NCBI GenBank assembly: GCA_002396485.1
Contig: DGXZ01000046.1
Coordinates: 85,365 to 149,364 of the forward strand
Direction of reading: 5' to 3'
Length of the DNA stretch: 64,000 bases
DNA from: Spartobacteria bacterium UBA5019
GTDB taxonomy: Bacteria > Verrucomicrobiota > Verrucomicrobiia > Chthoniobacterales > Terrimicrobiaceae
In this document: piece by piece, positions 49,801-58,153 of the stretch
How positions within the stretch are numbered: position 1 is the stretch's first letter
How the letters are laid out: every line of letters starts with the position of its first letter
Program-made: the position numbers and the translations under genes
The notes under the pieces: model-generated
The model's database searches: none
What the model was told of the DNA's origin: nothing
What the model saw: only the letters and a program-made list of their open reading frames with translations

Positions 49801-51204
49801 TCAGGTTTTGCTGACTTCAGATTTCACCTCGCCATCGTGGAAGCGCGTTGTGAGTTCCTTGGACTTCGTCGCGTCTTTTGCGGAGCGGAGGATTTGTCCG
49901 TTTTCATCCATGGTGATGGTGTAGCCTCGCGCCAGTGCGGCGGCTGGGTTCAGGGCGCGCAGGACGGCGGCATTTCGGGCGAGGGTTGATTTTTCGTGCT
50001 GCAACTGTGAGTCGGCGCGGCGTTCTAGTATGTCGCGGTATGTGGAGAGTCGGCGGGATAGTTCGGAGATTTTCAGGTCTGGACGATGGCCTGCAAGGAT
50101 GCGGGCGTGGCGTTCGAGGAGAAGCCGCAGCTGGTGCGGAGCGGATTCTGCGGTGGATTGCAGGGCCTCGAAAAGGCGGTCGAGTGTTTGTTGCTTTTCC
50201 TGGAGAATCCTGCGCGGTTCAAGGAAAAGCGCGGTTCTCTGCAGGGCGACGAGCTGATGGCTCAGTCCATCGAGGCGCATGAGAACTGGTCGTCCGAGTC
50301 GCGCGGTGTGGTGCTGGAGTTTGTCGAGGAGTTCGGCGGAGTCGGCGGAGAGGATTTCCGCTGCAGCGCTGGGAGTGGGTGCGCGGAAGTCGGCGGCGAA
50401 ATCGCAGATTGTGAAATCGATTTCGTGACCTACGGCACTCACGACTGGAATTGGGCTGGCTGCCACGGCGCGCGCCACCGCTTCTTCATTGAATTCCCAG
50501 AGGTCTTCCAAGCTGCCGCCGCCACGAGTCACCACAATCACATCGAAGGGTGGCAGGCCGGAGGTGGATGGATCGCCAAGCAGGCGGATGGCCTCGGCGA
50601 TCTCGGTGGCGGCACCTTTTCCTTGGACCCTGACAGGAAAGATGACGACTTCGATACCTCGCTGACGGCGGTGCAAGACATTCAAGAAATCCTGGATTGC
50701 TGCGCCGGTGGGCGAGGTCACCACACCGATGCGGCGGGGGAACTTCGGCAGTGGGCGCTTTTTTGCTGAGTCGAAGAGGCCCTCGGCATCGAGCCGGTGC
50801 TTGAGTTCCTCGAATTTCGCCTGGAGGGCGCCGATTCCGCGTTCTTGGATGCGGCGGACGATGATCTGGTAGTTCCCACGAGGCTCGTAAACTGTGAGGG
50901 AGCCTTGGAGTTGAACCTGCACGCCGTCGGCGAAGTTCATTCCTCGCAGTTGGGCGGTTTGGCCGGCGAAAAGCACGCAGGCGATTTGGGAGCCTGAGTC
51001 CTTCAGTGTGAAGTAGGCGTGGCCGGAACTTTGCCGCCGGAGATTGGAGACTTCGCCTTCGACCCAGACCTCTCCGATGCCGTCCTCGAGGAGTCCGCGG
51101 ACTTTGCGTGTGAGGGCACTGACGGTGAGAATAGCCGGTTCGGCGGGCTTTGGCGTCGGCTTAGGTTTGGAAATGGTGCCTTTCAGGTCGAAGTCGAGTT
51201 GCAT
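49801..51204 (-). CDS. xseA: Exodeoxyribonuclease VII large subunit
   Basis: 467 residues. The N-terminal OB fold (VWVEGEVSNLRRQSSGHAYF) and the catalytic core (GVVTSPTGAAIQDFLNVL, VTRGGGSLEDLWEFN, SAVGHEIDFTICDF, APTPSAAAE) are complete, followed by a long coiled coil and a Gly-Tyr end (ALARGYTIT). It degrades single-stranded DNA with the small subunit XseB, which is not in view. ATG at 51204 overlaps the uvrC end by 22 bp, so it belongs to a recQ-uvrC-xseA operon. Confidence 0.94.
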   Translation of the reverse strand: MQLDFDLKGTISKPKPTPKPAEPAILTVSALTRKVRGLLEDGIGEVWVEGEVSNLRRQSSGHAYFTLKDSGSQIACVLFAGQTAQLRGMNFADGVQVQLQGSLTVYEPRGNYQIIVRRIQERGIGALQAKFEELKHRLDAEGLFDSAKKRPLPKFPRRIGVVTSPTGAAIQDFLNVLHRRQRGIEVVIFPVRVQGKGAATEIAEAIRLLGDPSTSGLPPFDVIVVTRGGGSLEDLWEFNEEAVARAVAASPIPVVSAVGHEIDFTICDFAADFRAPTPSAAAEILSADSAELLDKLQHHTARLGRPVLMRLDGLSHQLVALQRTALFLEPRRILQEKQQTLDRLFEALQSTAESAPHQLRLLLERHARILAGHRPDLKISELSRRLSTYRDILERRADSQLQHEKSTLARNAAVLRALNPAAALARGYTITMDENGQILRSAKDATKSKELTTRFHDGEVKSEVSKT

Positions 51205-52694
51205 GGCGTGTTGTTGAGTGAGGAGGTGATGCGTTCGGCGAGAACGAGACTTATTCCGGAGACTTTTGCGATGTCCTCAGGCGAGACGGATTTGATGCGT
51301 TCCACGGAGCCGAATTTTTCGAGCAAGGCCCGCTTGCGGTTGGCGCTGACGCCGGGAATGGCATCGAGCAGGCTTTCCCGGACGCGTTTTTTCAGCAGGA
51401 GGCTGTGGTAGCCATTGGCCGTGCGGTGGGCTTCGTCGCGGATGCGCTGGAGCAGGCGCAGCGCGCCGCTGTCTTGGGGAAGCCGCATCGGGAGGGGGCG
51501 GCCGGGGCGGTGGATCTCCTCGAATTCCTTCGCCAGACCGATAATCGGCACATTTTGGAGGCCTAGGCGCTTGAGTTCTTCGCAAGCGCTGGATAGCTGG
51601 CCGCGTCCGCCATCCACAATGATAAGGTCGGGGATGGCAGTGGCATTTGCATTTTCGGACTCGCGGAGAATGCGTCCGTAGCGTCGGCGCACGACTTCGG
51701 CCATGCTGGCGAAATCGTCCTGTTTAGTCAGTCCCTTGATGCGGTATGTGCGGTAGCCGGCGCGGTCGGGAACGCCATCACGGAAGCGGACCATCGAGGC
51801 TACGATGTGTGCGGATGAGATGTTTGAAATGTCGAAGCACTCCATGACGCGGGGAGGGGAGGGGAGGGCAAGCGCGGCTTGGAGCGCGGTGACATCCGCT
51901 TCGGGGTTGATCGTCGTTGGCAGCGACTTGCGGGTGAATCTTGTGGTCGGGCGGGTTGTTGTTTTGAGGTCTTCGAGGAGATTGCGGAGTTGCGCAGCTT
52001 TTTCGAAATCCATCTTCTCGGCGGCGGCCTTCATTTCGGATTCGACCTGATCGAGCATTTCGCGGCCTTGGCCCTCGAGGAACTCACAGGCGGATTCCAC
52101 GCGGGTGAGGTAGTCTTCGCGGGTGGTCTTGCCGATGCAGGGCGCGCTGCAGTTTTTGATGACATGGTTGAGGCAGTGTTTGTATTCCACCTCCCCTGGT
52201 TCGAGCGGACGGCAGGAGCGGATGCCGAACCGCTTGCGCATGGCTTCCAGCGTGCTGCGGAGGGCGCCTGCATTGGCGAAGGGACCGAAATAGCGTGCTC
52301 CGTCTTCCTTGCGCATGCGGGTGAGGGCGAAGCGGGGCATCGGCTCGGAGAGGTGGACTCGGACGAGCAGGAAGCGTTTGTCGTCGCGGAAACTGATGTT
52401 GTATTTCGGGCGGAATTCCTTGATGAGACGTCCCTCGAAAAGCACGGCTTCGGCATCGCTGCGGACGATGTGGTATTCGAGGTTCCACACGCTATCGATC
52501 AGTGCGCGTGTTTTGAGGTCTGCCGAGAATTTGCGCGAGGGCATGAAGTAACTGCCCACTCGCTTGCGGAGGTCCTTCGCTTTGCCAACATAGATGACAT
52601 GGTCCAACCGGTCGCGCATCACATACACGCCGGGCTTGTGCGGCATGTCGCGGAGAATTTTCTGAAAATCCGCACGCGGCTTCTGGTTGCTCAT
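51183..52694 (-). CDS. uvrC: Excinuclease ABC subunit C, short form
   Basis: 503 residues. GIY-YIG nuclease domain (GVYVMRDRLDHVIYVGKA), Cys motif (CLNHVIKNCSAPCIGK), UVR segment (EKMDFEKAAQLRNLLEDL), the RNase H-like 5'-nuclease (MECFDISNIS, VDGGRGQLSSA, HRTANGYH) and a C-terminal helix-hairpin-helix (AIPGVSANRKRALLEKFGSV) are all present. The stretch between UVR and the RNase H domain is about 100 residues shorter than in E. coli. The ATG at 52694 is used. It cuts both sides of lesions with UvrAB. Overlaps xseA by 22 bp. Confidence 0.93.
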   Translation of the reverse strand: MSNQKPRADFQKILRDMPHKPGVYVMRDRLDHVIYVGKAKDLRKRVGSYFMPSRKFSADLKTRALIDSVWNLEYHIVRSDAEAVLFEGRLIKEFRPKYNISFRDDKRFLLVRVHLSEPMPRFALTRMRKEDGARYFGPFANAGALRSTLEAMRKRFGIRSCRPLEPGEVEYKHCLNHVIKNCSAPCIGKTTREDYLTRVESACEFLEGQGREMLDQVESEMKAAAEKMDFEKAAQLRNLLEDLKTTTRPTTRFTRKSLPTTINPEADVTALQAALALPSPPRVMECFDISNISSAHIVASMVRFRDGVPDRAGYRTYRIKGLTKQDDFASMAEVVRRRYGRILRESENANATAIPDLIIVDGGRGQLSSACEELKRLGLQNVPIIGLAKEFEEIHRPGRPLPMRLPQDSGALRLLQRIRDEAHRTANGYHSLLLKKRVRESLLDAIPGVSANRKRALLEKFGSVERIKSVSPEDIAKVSGISLVLAERITSSLNNTPCNSTST

Positions 52695-52734
52695 CGGCTC
52701 AAGATGAGGCATCGGCGTGCGGGGTGCAAGCGAG

Positions 52735-54669
52735 CTACAGGCAGACATCCAGATACTCGAGCACCTTGGCGAAGGGGACGGCTTCCAGCCTACCGAAGGC
52801 ATCATGCCTCGTCAGGCGGTCGCGCGTTACGGCAGGACTGGAAATGCCACAGAGGAAGCGTGCGAGTTGGCGTTTCGCACGCAAGGCGGCGTGCCCCTCG
52901 GCGCGGAGGTTGGTGATGGCTTCAACATCGGCTTGGCTGATATCGGCCTCATTTCCTTTGGGAAGTTGGGTGGCTTTTTCTCCTCGGCATCGGCCGCAGT
53001 GTCCGCAGTCGGAGTCGCTTTTTTCGCCGAAGTAGGCGAGGAGGCGGCGAACGGAGCAGCCAGGGGCGGATGTAAACTCGACAATGCCATCAAGGCGCGC
53101 GAGGTCTTGCCTTTCCCGCGAGGTGAAAAGGCCGTGGAGCCAAGTGGCGATCTCGTGGGGATTTCGCTCCTTGGCTCCCGCAAGCAGGCGAAACTTGTGG
53201 CGTAGGCCGGAGGGTTTGATTTCGATATCCCCCGCCTCTTCCAGATAGCTCAGAGCTTTGAGAATGCGTTCGCGAGATTCTCCGAGTTTTTCGGCGGCGG
53301 CATCTGGTTCGATCGTTAGGAGGCGTGTGCCGCGTTTGCCGGAGGCGAAGAGGCTTTTGAGGAATTTTTGCCTTTCTGGCGTGTGTCCAGCGATGACGCG
53401 GTCTTCGTGATGTCGGAAGGCGATTTGCAGGGTTGCGTAAAAGAGCCCGGCCGGTTCGAGGATTTTGTCTTTTTCGAGGTAGGTGATGACGGTTTCCAGG
53501 ACGAGCGGGCGGATGTCCGTGGTTCGGGAAATATCGTAGCGGCTGATGTCGAATTCATCGCCTTGGCGGAGGAGGTGGTCCACGAGATGGCGAAGGGCCT
53601 GTTCCTCGGGCGTGTCGCCGAGGATGAAGTTTTGGAGGACGGTGAGGTCGTCGGCGCAGGCCAGCATCTCGCAATGCGAGTCCTGTCCGTCACGGCCCGC
53701 CCGACCGATTTCCTGTTGGTAGTTCTCAAGGGTCTTCGGGAGGTTGAAATGAAAGACCGAGCGGATATCCGCTTTGTCGATACCCATACCGAAGGCAATC
53801 GTCGCCACAATGACATCGCACCAGCCTTGCATGAAGTCATCCTGGGCTGTGGCGCGGACATCATTTGCGAGTCCGGCATGGTAGGCTCTTGCGCGTATGC
53901 CTGCCCGCTGGAGACTGCCTGCGACGCTCTCTGCGGTATGCTGGAGGGTGACATAAACAATCGAGGGAAATGGCTTTTTGGTCTTGAGGCGCTCGATCAA
54001 TAAATCCAAGCGCCGGTCTGCGGAAACCGGCGTGATGTGCAGAGCGAGGTTGGGGCGGTGGAAGGAGGTTTGCACATGGTCGCCCTTGGCGATGCGGAAG
54101 GCTTCGCGGATTTCCTTCGACACGGCAGGTGTTGCTGTGGCCGTGAGGGCCAGAACACGCGGGATGCGGAATTTTTTCGCGAGAGCGGCGAGGCGCAAAT
54201 ACTCGGGACGGAAATTGTGCCCCCATTCCGAAATGCAGTGGGCCTCATCGATGGCAAGCATGCTGAAATTCGTCCGCTGGATCTTTGCGACGAAGGTCTC
54301 GCTGACAAAACGCTCGGGAGCGACATAGAGAAGCTTGAGTTTTCCGGATGTGAGCCCTTCGTAAATGGAAGCCGTTTCGGCAGGAGTGAGGGTGGAATCC
54401 AGGCGCGCTGCGGCAATGCCGCGTTTTTGCAGCACATCGACCTGGTCTTTCATGAGGGCGATCAGAGGCGAGACGACCAAGGTGATTCCATCCATGAGAA
54501 TCGCTGGCAGTTGGTAGCACAGCGATTTGCCGCCTCCGGTCGGAAAAACGGCCAGTGACGAGCGTCCCGCGAGGAGGGTTTCTACGACCTGCCTCTGGCC
54601 CTGCCTGAAATGGGCATGGCCGAAGTGCTTGAGGAGTTCGGCGTCGAGGTCATTTTGTGGAGATTCCAT
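52735..54669 (-). CDS. recQ: RecQ-family DNA helicase
   Basis: 644 residues. Walker A GGGKS in VFPTGGGKSLCYQLPA, DEAH box IDEAHCISEWGHNFRPEY, SAT-type motif TATATP and motif VI QEIGRAGRDG are present. The zinc-type Cys cluster (CSVRRLLAYFGE then CGHCGRC) lies at 538-561, after the winged-helix-like region and not directly after the helicase core. No HRDC domain is clear. The ATG at 54669 is used. uvrC follows after 40 bp. Confidence 0.9.
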   Translation of the reverse strand: MESPQNDLDAELLKHFGHAHFRQGQRQVVETLLAGRSSLAVFPTGGGKSLCYQLPAILMDGITLVVSPLIALMKDQVDVLQKRGIAAARLDSTLTPAETASIYEGLTSGKLKLLYVAPERFVSETFVAKIQRTNFSMLAIDEAHCISEWGHNFRPEYLRLAALAKKFRIPRVLALTATATPAVSKEIREAFRIAKGDHVQTSFHRPNLALHITPVSADRRLDLLIERLKTKKPFPSIVYVTLQHTAESVAGSLQRAGIRARAYHAGLANDVRATAQDDFMQGWCDVIVATIAFGMGIDKADIRSVFHFNLPKTLENYQQEIGRAGRDGQDSHCEMLACADDLTVLQNFILGDTPEEQALRHLVDHLLRQGDEFDISRYDISRTTDIRPLVLETVITYLEKDKILEPAGLFYATLQIAFRHHEDRVIAGHTPERQKFLKSLFASGKRGTRLLTIEPDAAAEKLGESRERILKALSYLEEAGDIEIKPSGLRHKFRLLAGAKERNPHEIATWLHGLFTSRERQDLARLDGIVEFTSAPGCSVRRLLAYFGEKSDSDCGHCGRCRGEKATQLPKGNEADISQADVEAITNLRAEGHAALRAKRQLARFLCGISSPAVTRDRLTRHDAFGRLEAVPFAKVLEYLDVCL

Positions 54670-54726
54670 TTCGCGGGCACAATAGAGCGCAGTGGGAATG
54701 CTTCGGCAATCTTGGGTGAGAAACAA

Positions 54727-54759
54727 AAAAGAGGAATTCGACGGGCGAATTCCTCTTTT
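54727..54759 (-). terminator. Intrinsic terminator of the gyrase operon
   Basis: A 14-bp stem AAAAGAGGAATTCG / CGAATTCCTCTTTT with a 5-nt loop. On the minus strand it follows the gyrA stop by 25 bp and is followed by TTTTTTG-type sequence. It separates gyrA from recQ. Confidence 0.88.
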
Positions 54760-54784
54760 GGCAAACCAAGCTGAAGCCTTGATT

Positions 54785-57352
54785 TTATGTTGTGGCTTCG
54801 GGCGCTGGCTCTTCGTCGTCCTTGTCGCTAACGACCGGGGCGATGCCTTGGAGGACTTCGCCGGCGCGGAGGTCGATGAGTTTCACGCCTTGAGCATTGC
54901 GGCCGGTTTCGCGGATTTCGGCGATTCGGGTGCGGACCATTTTGCCTTTGTTTGTGATCAGCATGAGCTCGTCGTCGTTGCGGACGGTGAGGGCTCCGGC
55001 GACGCCACCGGTTTTATCGGTGGTTTTCATGGTGATGATGCCTTTGCCTCCGCGGCCTTGGAGGCGGTATTCCTCGAAGCTGGTGCGTTTCCCGAAGCCG
55101 TTCTCTCCGGCTACGAGAAGCAGGCAGTCTTTGTTCACCACGGCGGTGCCAACGATGTAGTCGCCTTTATCCGGGCGGATGCCCCATACGCCGACTGTAT
55201 TACGGCCTTGATCGCGGAGTTCCTCTTCGGTGAAGCGGATGCTCATGCCTTCGTGGGTGATGAGGACGATCTCGTCGTGGCCGGTGGTGAGCTTGCAATC
55301 GATGAGGCGGTCGCCCTCCTCGATCTGAATGGCGATGATGCCGCCTTTGCGGATATTTTTAAAATCGTTGAGGTTCGACTTTTTGACGATGCCGCTGCGT
55401 GTGGCGAAGAGGATGTGGAGGTTTTCATTCCAGGTCTCCTCGTCGGTCTTCTGACCTTGGACGCGGATGGTGGCGGCGATTTTTTCGTCCTGCTTGAGTT
55501 CAAGAAGATTCGCGATCGAGCGGCCTTTGCTGGCGCGGGAGCCTTCGGGAATTTCAAACACGCGCTCGACATAGCAACGACCACTCTCGGTGAAGAACAT
55601 GAGGTAGTCGTGCGTGGTCGCGGTGAAGAGATACTCGACGAAGTCGCTGTCTTCTTCCTTTTCGGCTTCGCGGGCTGTCATTCCAATTACGCCTTTGCCG
55701 CCGCGTTTCTGGGCGCGGAAGGAACTGACGAGTGTGCGTTTGATAAAGCCGTTGTGAGTGAGAGTGACGATCACTCCTTCGTTGGCGATGAGGTCTTCGA
55801 TGGCCATCTCGCCTTGCTCTGGAACAATCTGCGTGCGGCGCGGGGTGGCGTATTTTCTTTGGATCTCGCGGAGCTCGTCTTTGATGATTGTGAGGACGCG
55901 TTTCTCGCGGGCGAGGATGTCCATGAGATCCTTGATGGTCGCGATGAGCGCGTCGTATTCGCTCTTGATGCTGTCGCGCTCCATGCCTGTGAGTTGGTAG
56001 AGGCGAAGGTCGAGGATGTGGCCGACCTGCTTCTCGGTGAAGCGGTATTTGCCATCAACGATGCGGGCGTCGCTGCGAATCAGGATACCGATTTGCTCGA
56101 CTGTCTTTTGGGTCCAGCCGAGAGCCATGAGCTTTTGCTTGGCGTCGTCGCGGTCCTTCGAGTCGCGGATGATTTTGATGAAGTCGTCGAGATTGGCGAG
56201 GGCGATCAGGTAGCCTTCGAGCTTCTCGCATTCCACTTCGGCTTCGTTAAGAAGGAAGCGGGTGCGGCGCAGGATGACTTCGCGCCGATGCTCGATGTAG
56301 CAAGTGTTGGCGTCCTTGAGTGAAAGGAGCTTTGGCTTGCCGCGGTCGATGGCGAGCATGTTCGTGCTGAAGGAGGACTCCAGCGCGGTGTGCTTGTAGA
56401 GATTGTTGATGATGACCTTCGGGTTGCCGTCACGCTTCAGATCGATGACAACGCGGGTGTCCTCAGCGCTCTCGTCGCGCACATCGCTGATGCCGGTGAG
56501 AATTTTCTCGGTCACGAGTTCGGCGATGCGTTTCACCAGCTCGGCGCGGTTCACATTATAGGGAATCTCGGTGATGACGATGCTCTCGCGTCCGCCCTTA
56601 CCTTCCTCCACGCCCATGCGTCCGCGCACGCGCACGGAACCGCGACCAGTCTCGAAATACGAGCGAATACCGGTCATGCCTTGGATCAGACAGCCGGTCG
56701 GAAAGTCCGGGCCTTTCACATAAGCCATCAACCCTTCAATGGTGATCGAGGGATCATCGATCTGTGCGCAGATGCCGTCGATGCACTCGCCGAGATTGTG
56801 CGGCGGCATGTTGGTCGCCATACCCACGGCGATGCCTGTGCCGCCGTTGACGAGGAGGTTTGGGAAAGCTGCTGGAAAAACGGCGGGCTCGGTGCGGGTC
56901 TCGTCGTAGTTTGGATTGAAGTCGACGGTGCCTTTGTCCATGTCGGTCATGAGTGCGGCGCCGAGATGTTGGAGGCGGGCCTCGGTGTAACGCATGGATG
57001 CCGGCGGATCGCCTTCCACAGAGCCGAAGTTGCCTTGGCCGTCCACAAGCATGTCGCGCATTGCCCAGGGTTGCGCCATGTGGACGAGAGTCGGATAAAT
57101 CGCCTGGTCGCCGTGCGGGTGGTAGTTGCCCATGGTCTCACCGACGATCTTCGCGCACTTGAGGTGCTTGCGGTTTGGCTGAACGCCAAGTTCGTTCATC
57201 GCAAAAAGAATGCGGCGCTGCGAGGGTTTGAGGCCGTCGCGCGCATCAGGCAAGGCGCGGGAGATGATGACGGACATCGAGTAGTCGAGGAACGACTTCG
57301 ACATCTCCTCGGACACATTTACGAGTTCGACTTTTTCGTTTTGGGTATACAT
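54785..57352 (-). CDS. gyrA: DNA gyrase subunit A
   Basis: 855 residues. It has the breakage-reunion domain with catalytic Tyr122 (MRYTEARL), same numbering as E. coli, and a C-terminal beta-pinwheel with the GyrA-box-like QKRGGKG. The quinolone region reads HPHGDQAIYPTLVHMAQPW, so position 83 is Gln and 87 is Pro, not Ser and Asp/Glu. It starts 3 bp after the PIN toxin gene, so its ribosome site lies in that gene. It introduces negative supercoils with GyrB. Confidence 0.97.
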   Translation of the reverse strand: MYTQNEKVELVNVSEEMSKSFLDYSMSVIISRALPDARDGLKPSQRRILFAMNELGVQPNRKHLKCAKIVGETMGNYHPHGDQAIYPTLVHMAQPWAMRDMLVDGQGNFGSVEGDPPASMRYTEARLQHLGAALMTDMDKGTVDFNPNYDETRTEPAVFPAAFPNLLVNGGTGIAVGMATNMPPHNLGECIDGICAQIDDPSITIEGLMAYVKGPDFPTGCLIQGMTGIRSYFETGRGSVRVRGRMGVEEGKGGRESIVITEIPYNVNRAELVKRIAELVTEKILTGISDVRDESAEDTRVVIDLKRDGNPKVIINNLYKHTALESSFSTNMLAIDRGKPKLLSLKDANTCYIEHRREVILRRTRFLLNEAEVECEKLEGYLIALANLDDFIKIIRDSKDRDDAKQKLMALGWTQKTVEQIGILIRSDARIVDGKYRFTEKQVGHILDLRLYQLTGMERDSIKSEYDALIATIKDLMDILAREKRVLTIIKDELREIQRKYATPRRTQIVPEQGEMAIEDLIANEGVIVTLTHNGFIKRTLVSSFRAQKRGGKGVIGMTAREAEKEEDSDFVEYLFTATTHDYLMFFTESGRCYVERVFEIPEGSRASKGRSIANLLELKQDEKIAATIRVQGQKTDEETWNENLHILFATRSGIVKKSNLNDFKNIRKGGIIAIQIEEGDRLIDCKLTTGHDEIVLITHEGMSIRFTEEELRDQGRNTVGVWGIRPDKGDYIVGTAVVNKDCLLLVAGENGFGKRTSFEEYRLQGRGGKGIITMKTTDKTGGVAGALTVRNDDELMLITNKGKMVRTRIAEIRETGRNAQGVKLIDLRAGEVLQGIAPVVSDKDDEEPAPEATT

Positions 57353-57355
57353 GGA

Positions 57356-57790
57356 TTAAGTGGGCAGTGTTTCGGGAAAGAGTGGGATGTGTAGCTTTGC
57401 AGCGGCGGCACGCATGCGACCATCGGTGGCGCAAAGGGGGAAGTCCCGGGAGAGGTCGCAGGCCGCGAGATGTATGGCGTCGAGCGTCCGCAAGGCTACA
57501 GCGGGATGACAAAATTCAATTAGGGATTGGGCTCTGGAGTAGACTGGAGAATCCAACGGAATGATCAAAATCTGCTCGTCAGCGACTTTCTCTTGAAAAA
57601 TGCGCAATGCAGCAACGCGCTGTTTTTCGTTGATGATTTTGGTCCGCGCCTTGGAAAGCAGGGCAGATCCGACCTCCACAAGAGAAAGTTCTGATGTGTG
57701 CAGCACGAGGCCGCAAAGCGCTTTTTGAAAGAAATCGCTGAGCTCTTCCCGGATCAACATTTTTACAATGATCGCGCTGTCTATATACAT
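57356..57790 (-). CDS. PIN-domain toxin (VapC-like) inside the gyrase operon
   Basis: 144 residues. PIN-fold acidic residues are D4 (MYIDSAIIVKML), E39 (LSLVEVGSAL), D104 (RTLDAIHLAA) and D123 (CATDGRM). The complete set suggests an active RNase. Its ATG overlaps the antitoxin stop by one base (TGATG), and its stop is 3 bp before gyrA. So it is read from the same transcript as gyrB and gyrA unless an internal promoter exists. Confidence 0.85.
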   Translation of the reverse strand: MYIDSAIIVKMLIREELSDFFQKALCGLVLHTSELSLVEVGSALLSKARTKIINEKQRVAALRIFQEKVADEQILIIPLDSPVYSRAQSLIEFCHPAVALRTLDAIHLAACDLSRDFPLCATDGRMRAAAAKLHIPLFPETLPT

Positions 57791-58122
57791 CACCAACCCC
57801 TGGAATCGCGGTCCTCGCGGATGATTTCTTCGGCGGTAGGGCCGCCGCGCCATGGTGGCATTTTAGCCAAGTGCGCTTCGGTTCCTGTGAATGGCTTGCC
57901 ACGCCTCTTGGATTCTGGCGATACGATCCGCGCCTTTGGCTTGCCTCCGCTGGTGATTGTGATTTCGCGACCGCCAGCAACTAACTCGAGCAATGCAGAT
58001 AAATGTGCTTTTGCGGAGCGGACGCTGATGGTCCACCCAAGATTGGGAGTCACTATGATTTGCTTCAGGATGGGCGAAGGCTTGTCTCCGAGGCTCTCAA
58101 GTTCATTGATGGAGATTTTCAT
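57790..58122 (-). CDS. Phd/YefM-type antitoxin
   Basis: 110 residues. SVRSAKAHLSALLELVAGGR then EITITSGGKPKARIVS is the prevent-host-death fold that binds DNA and caps PIN toxins. The C-terminus (PPWRGGPTAEEIIREDRDSR) is the likely toxin-wrapping part. ATG at 58122 is 31 bp after the gyrB stop. It has an unusual N-terminal extension of about 30 residues before the Phd core. Confidence 0.8.
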   Translation of the reverse strand: MKISINELESLGDKPSPILKQIIVTPNLGWTISVRSAKAHLSALLELVAGGREITITSGGKPKARIVSPESKRRGKPFTGTEAHLAKMPPWRGGPTAEEIIREDRDSRGW

Positions 58123-58153
58123 GTCACAATGTAGTCACATGTGGTCACGCGCG

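Noticed and set aside
54692..56323. A plus-strand frame of about 540 codons opposite gyrA
   Set aside because: Antisense to gyrA and overlapping its terminator; no motif support.
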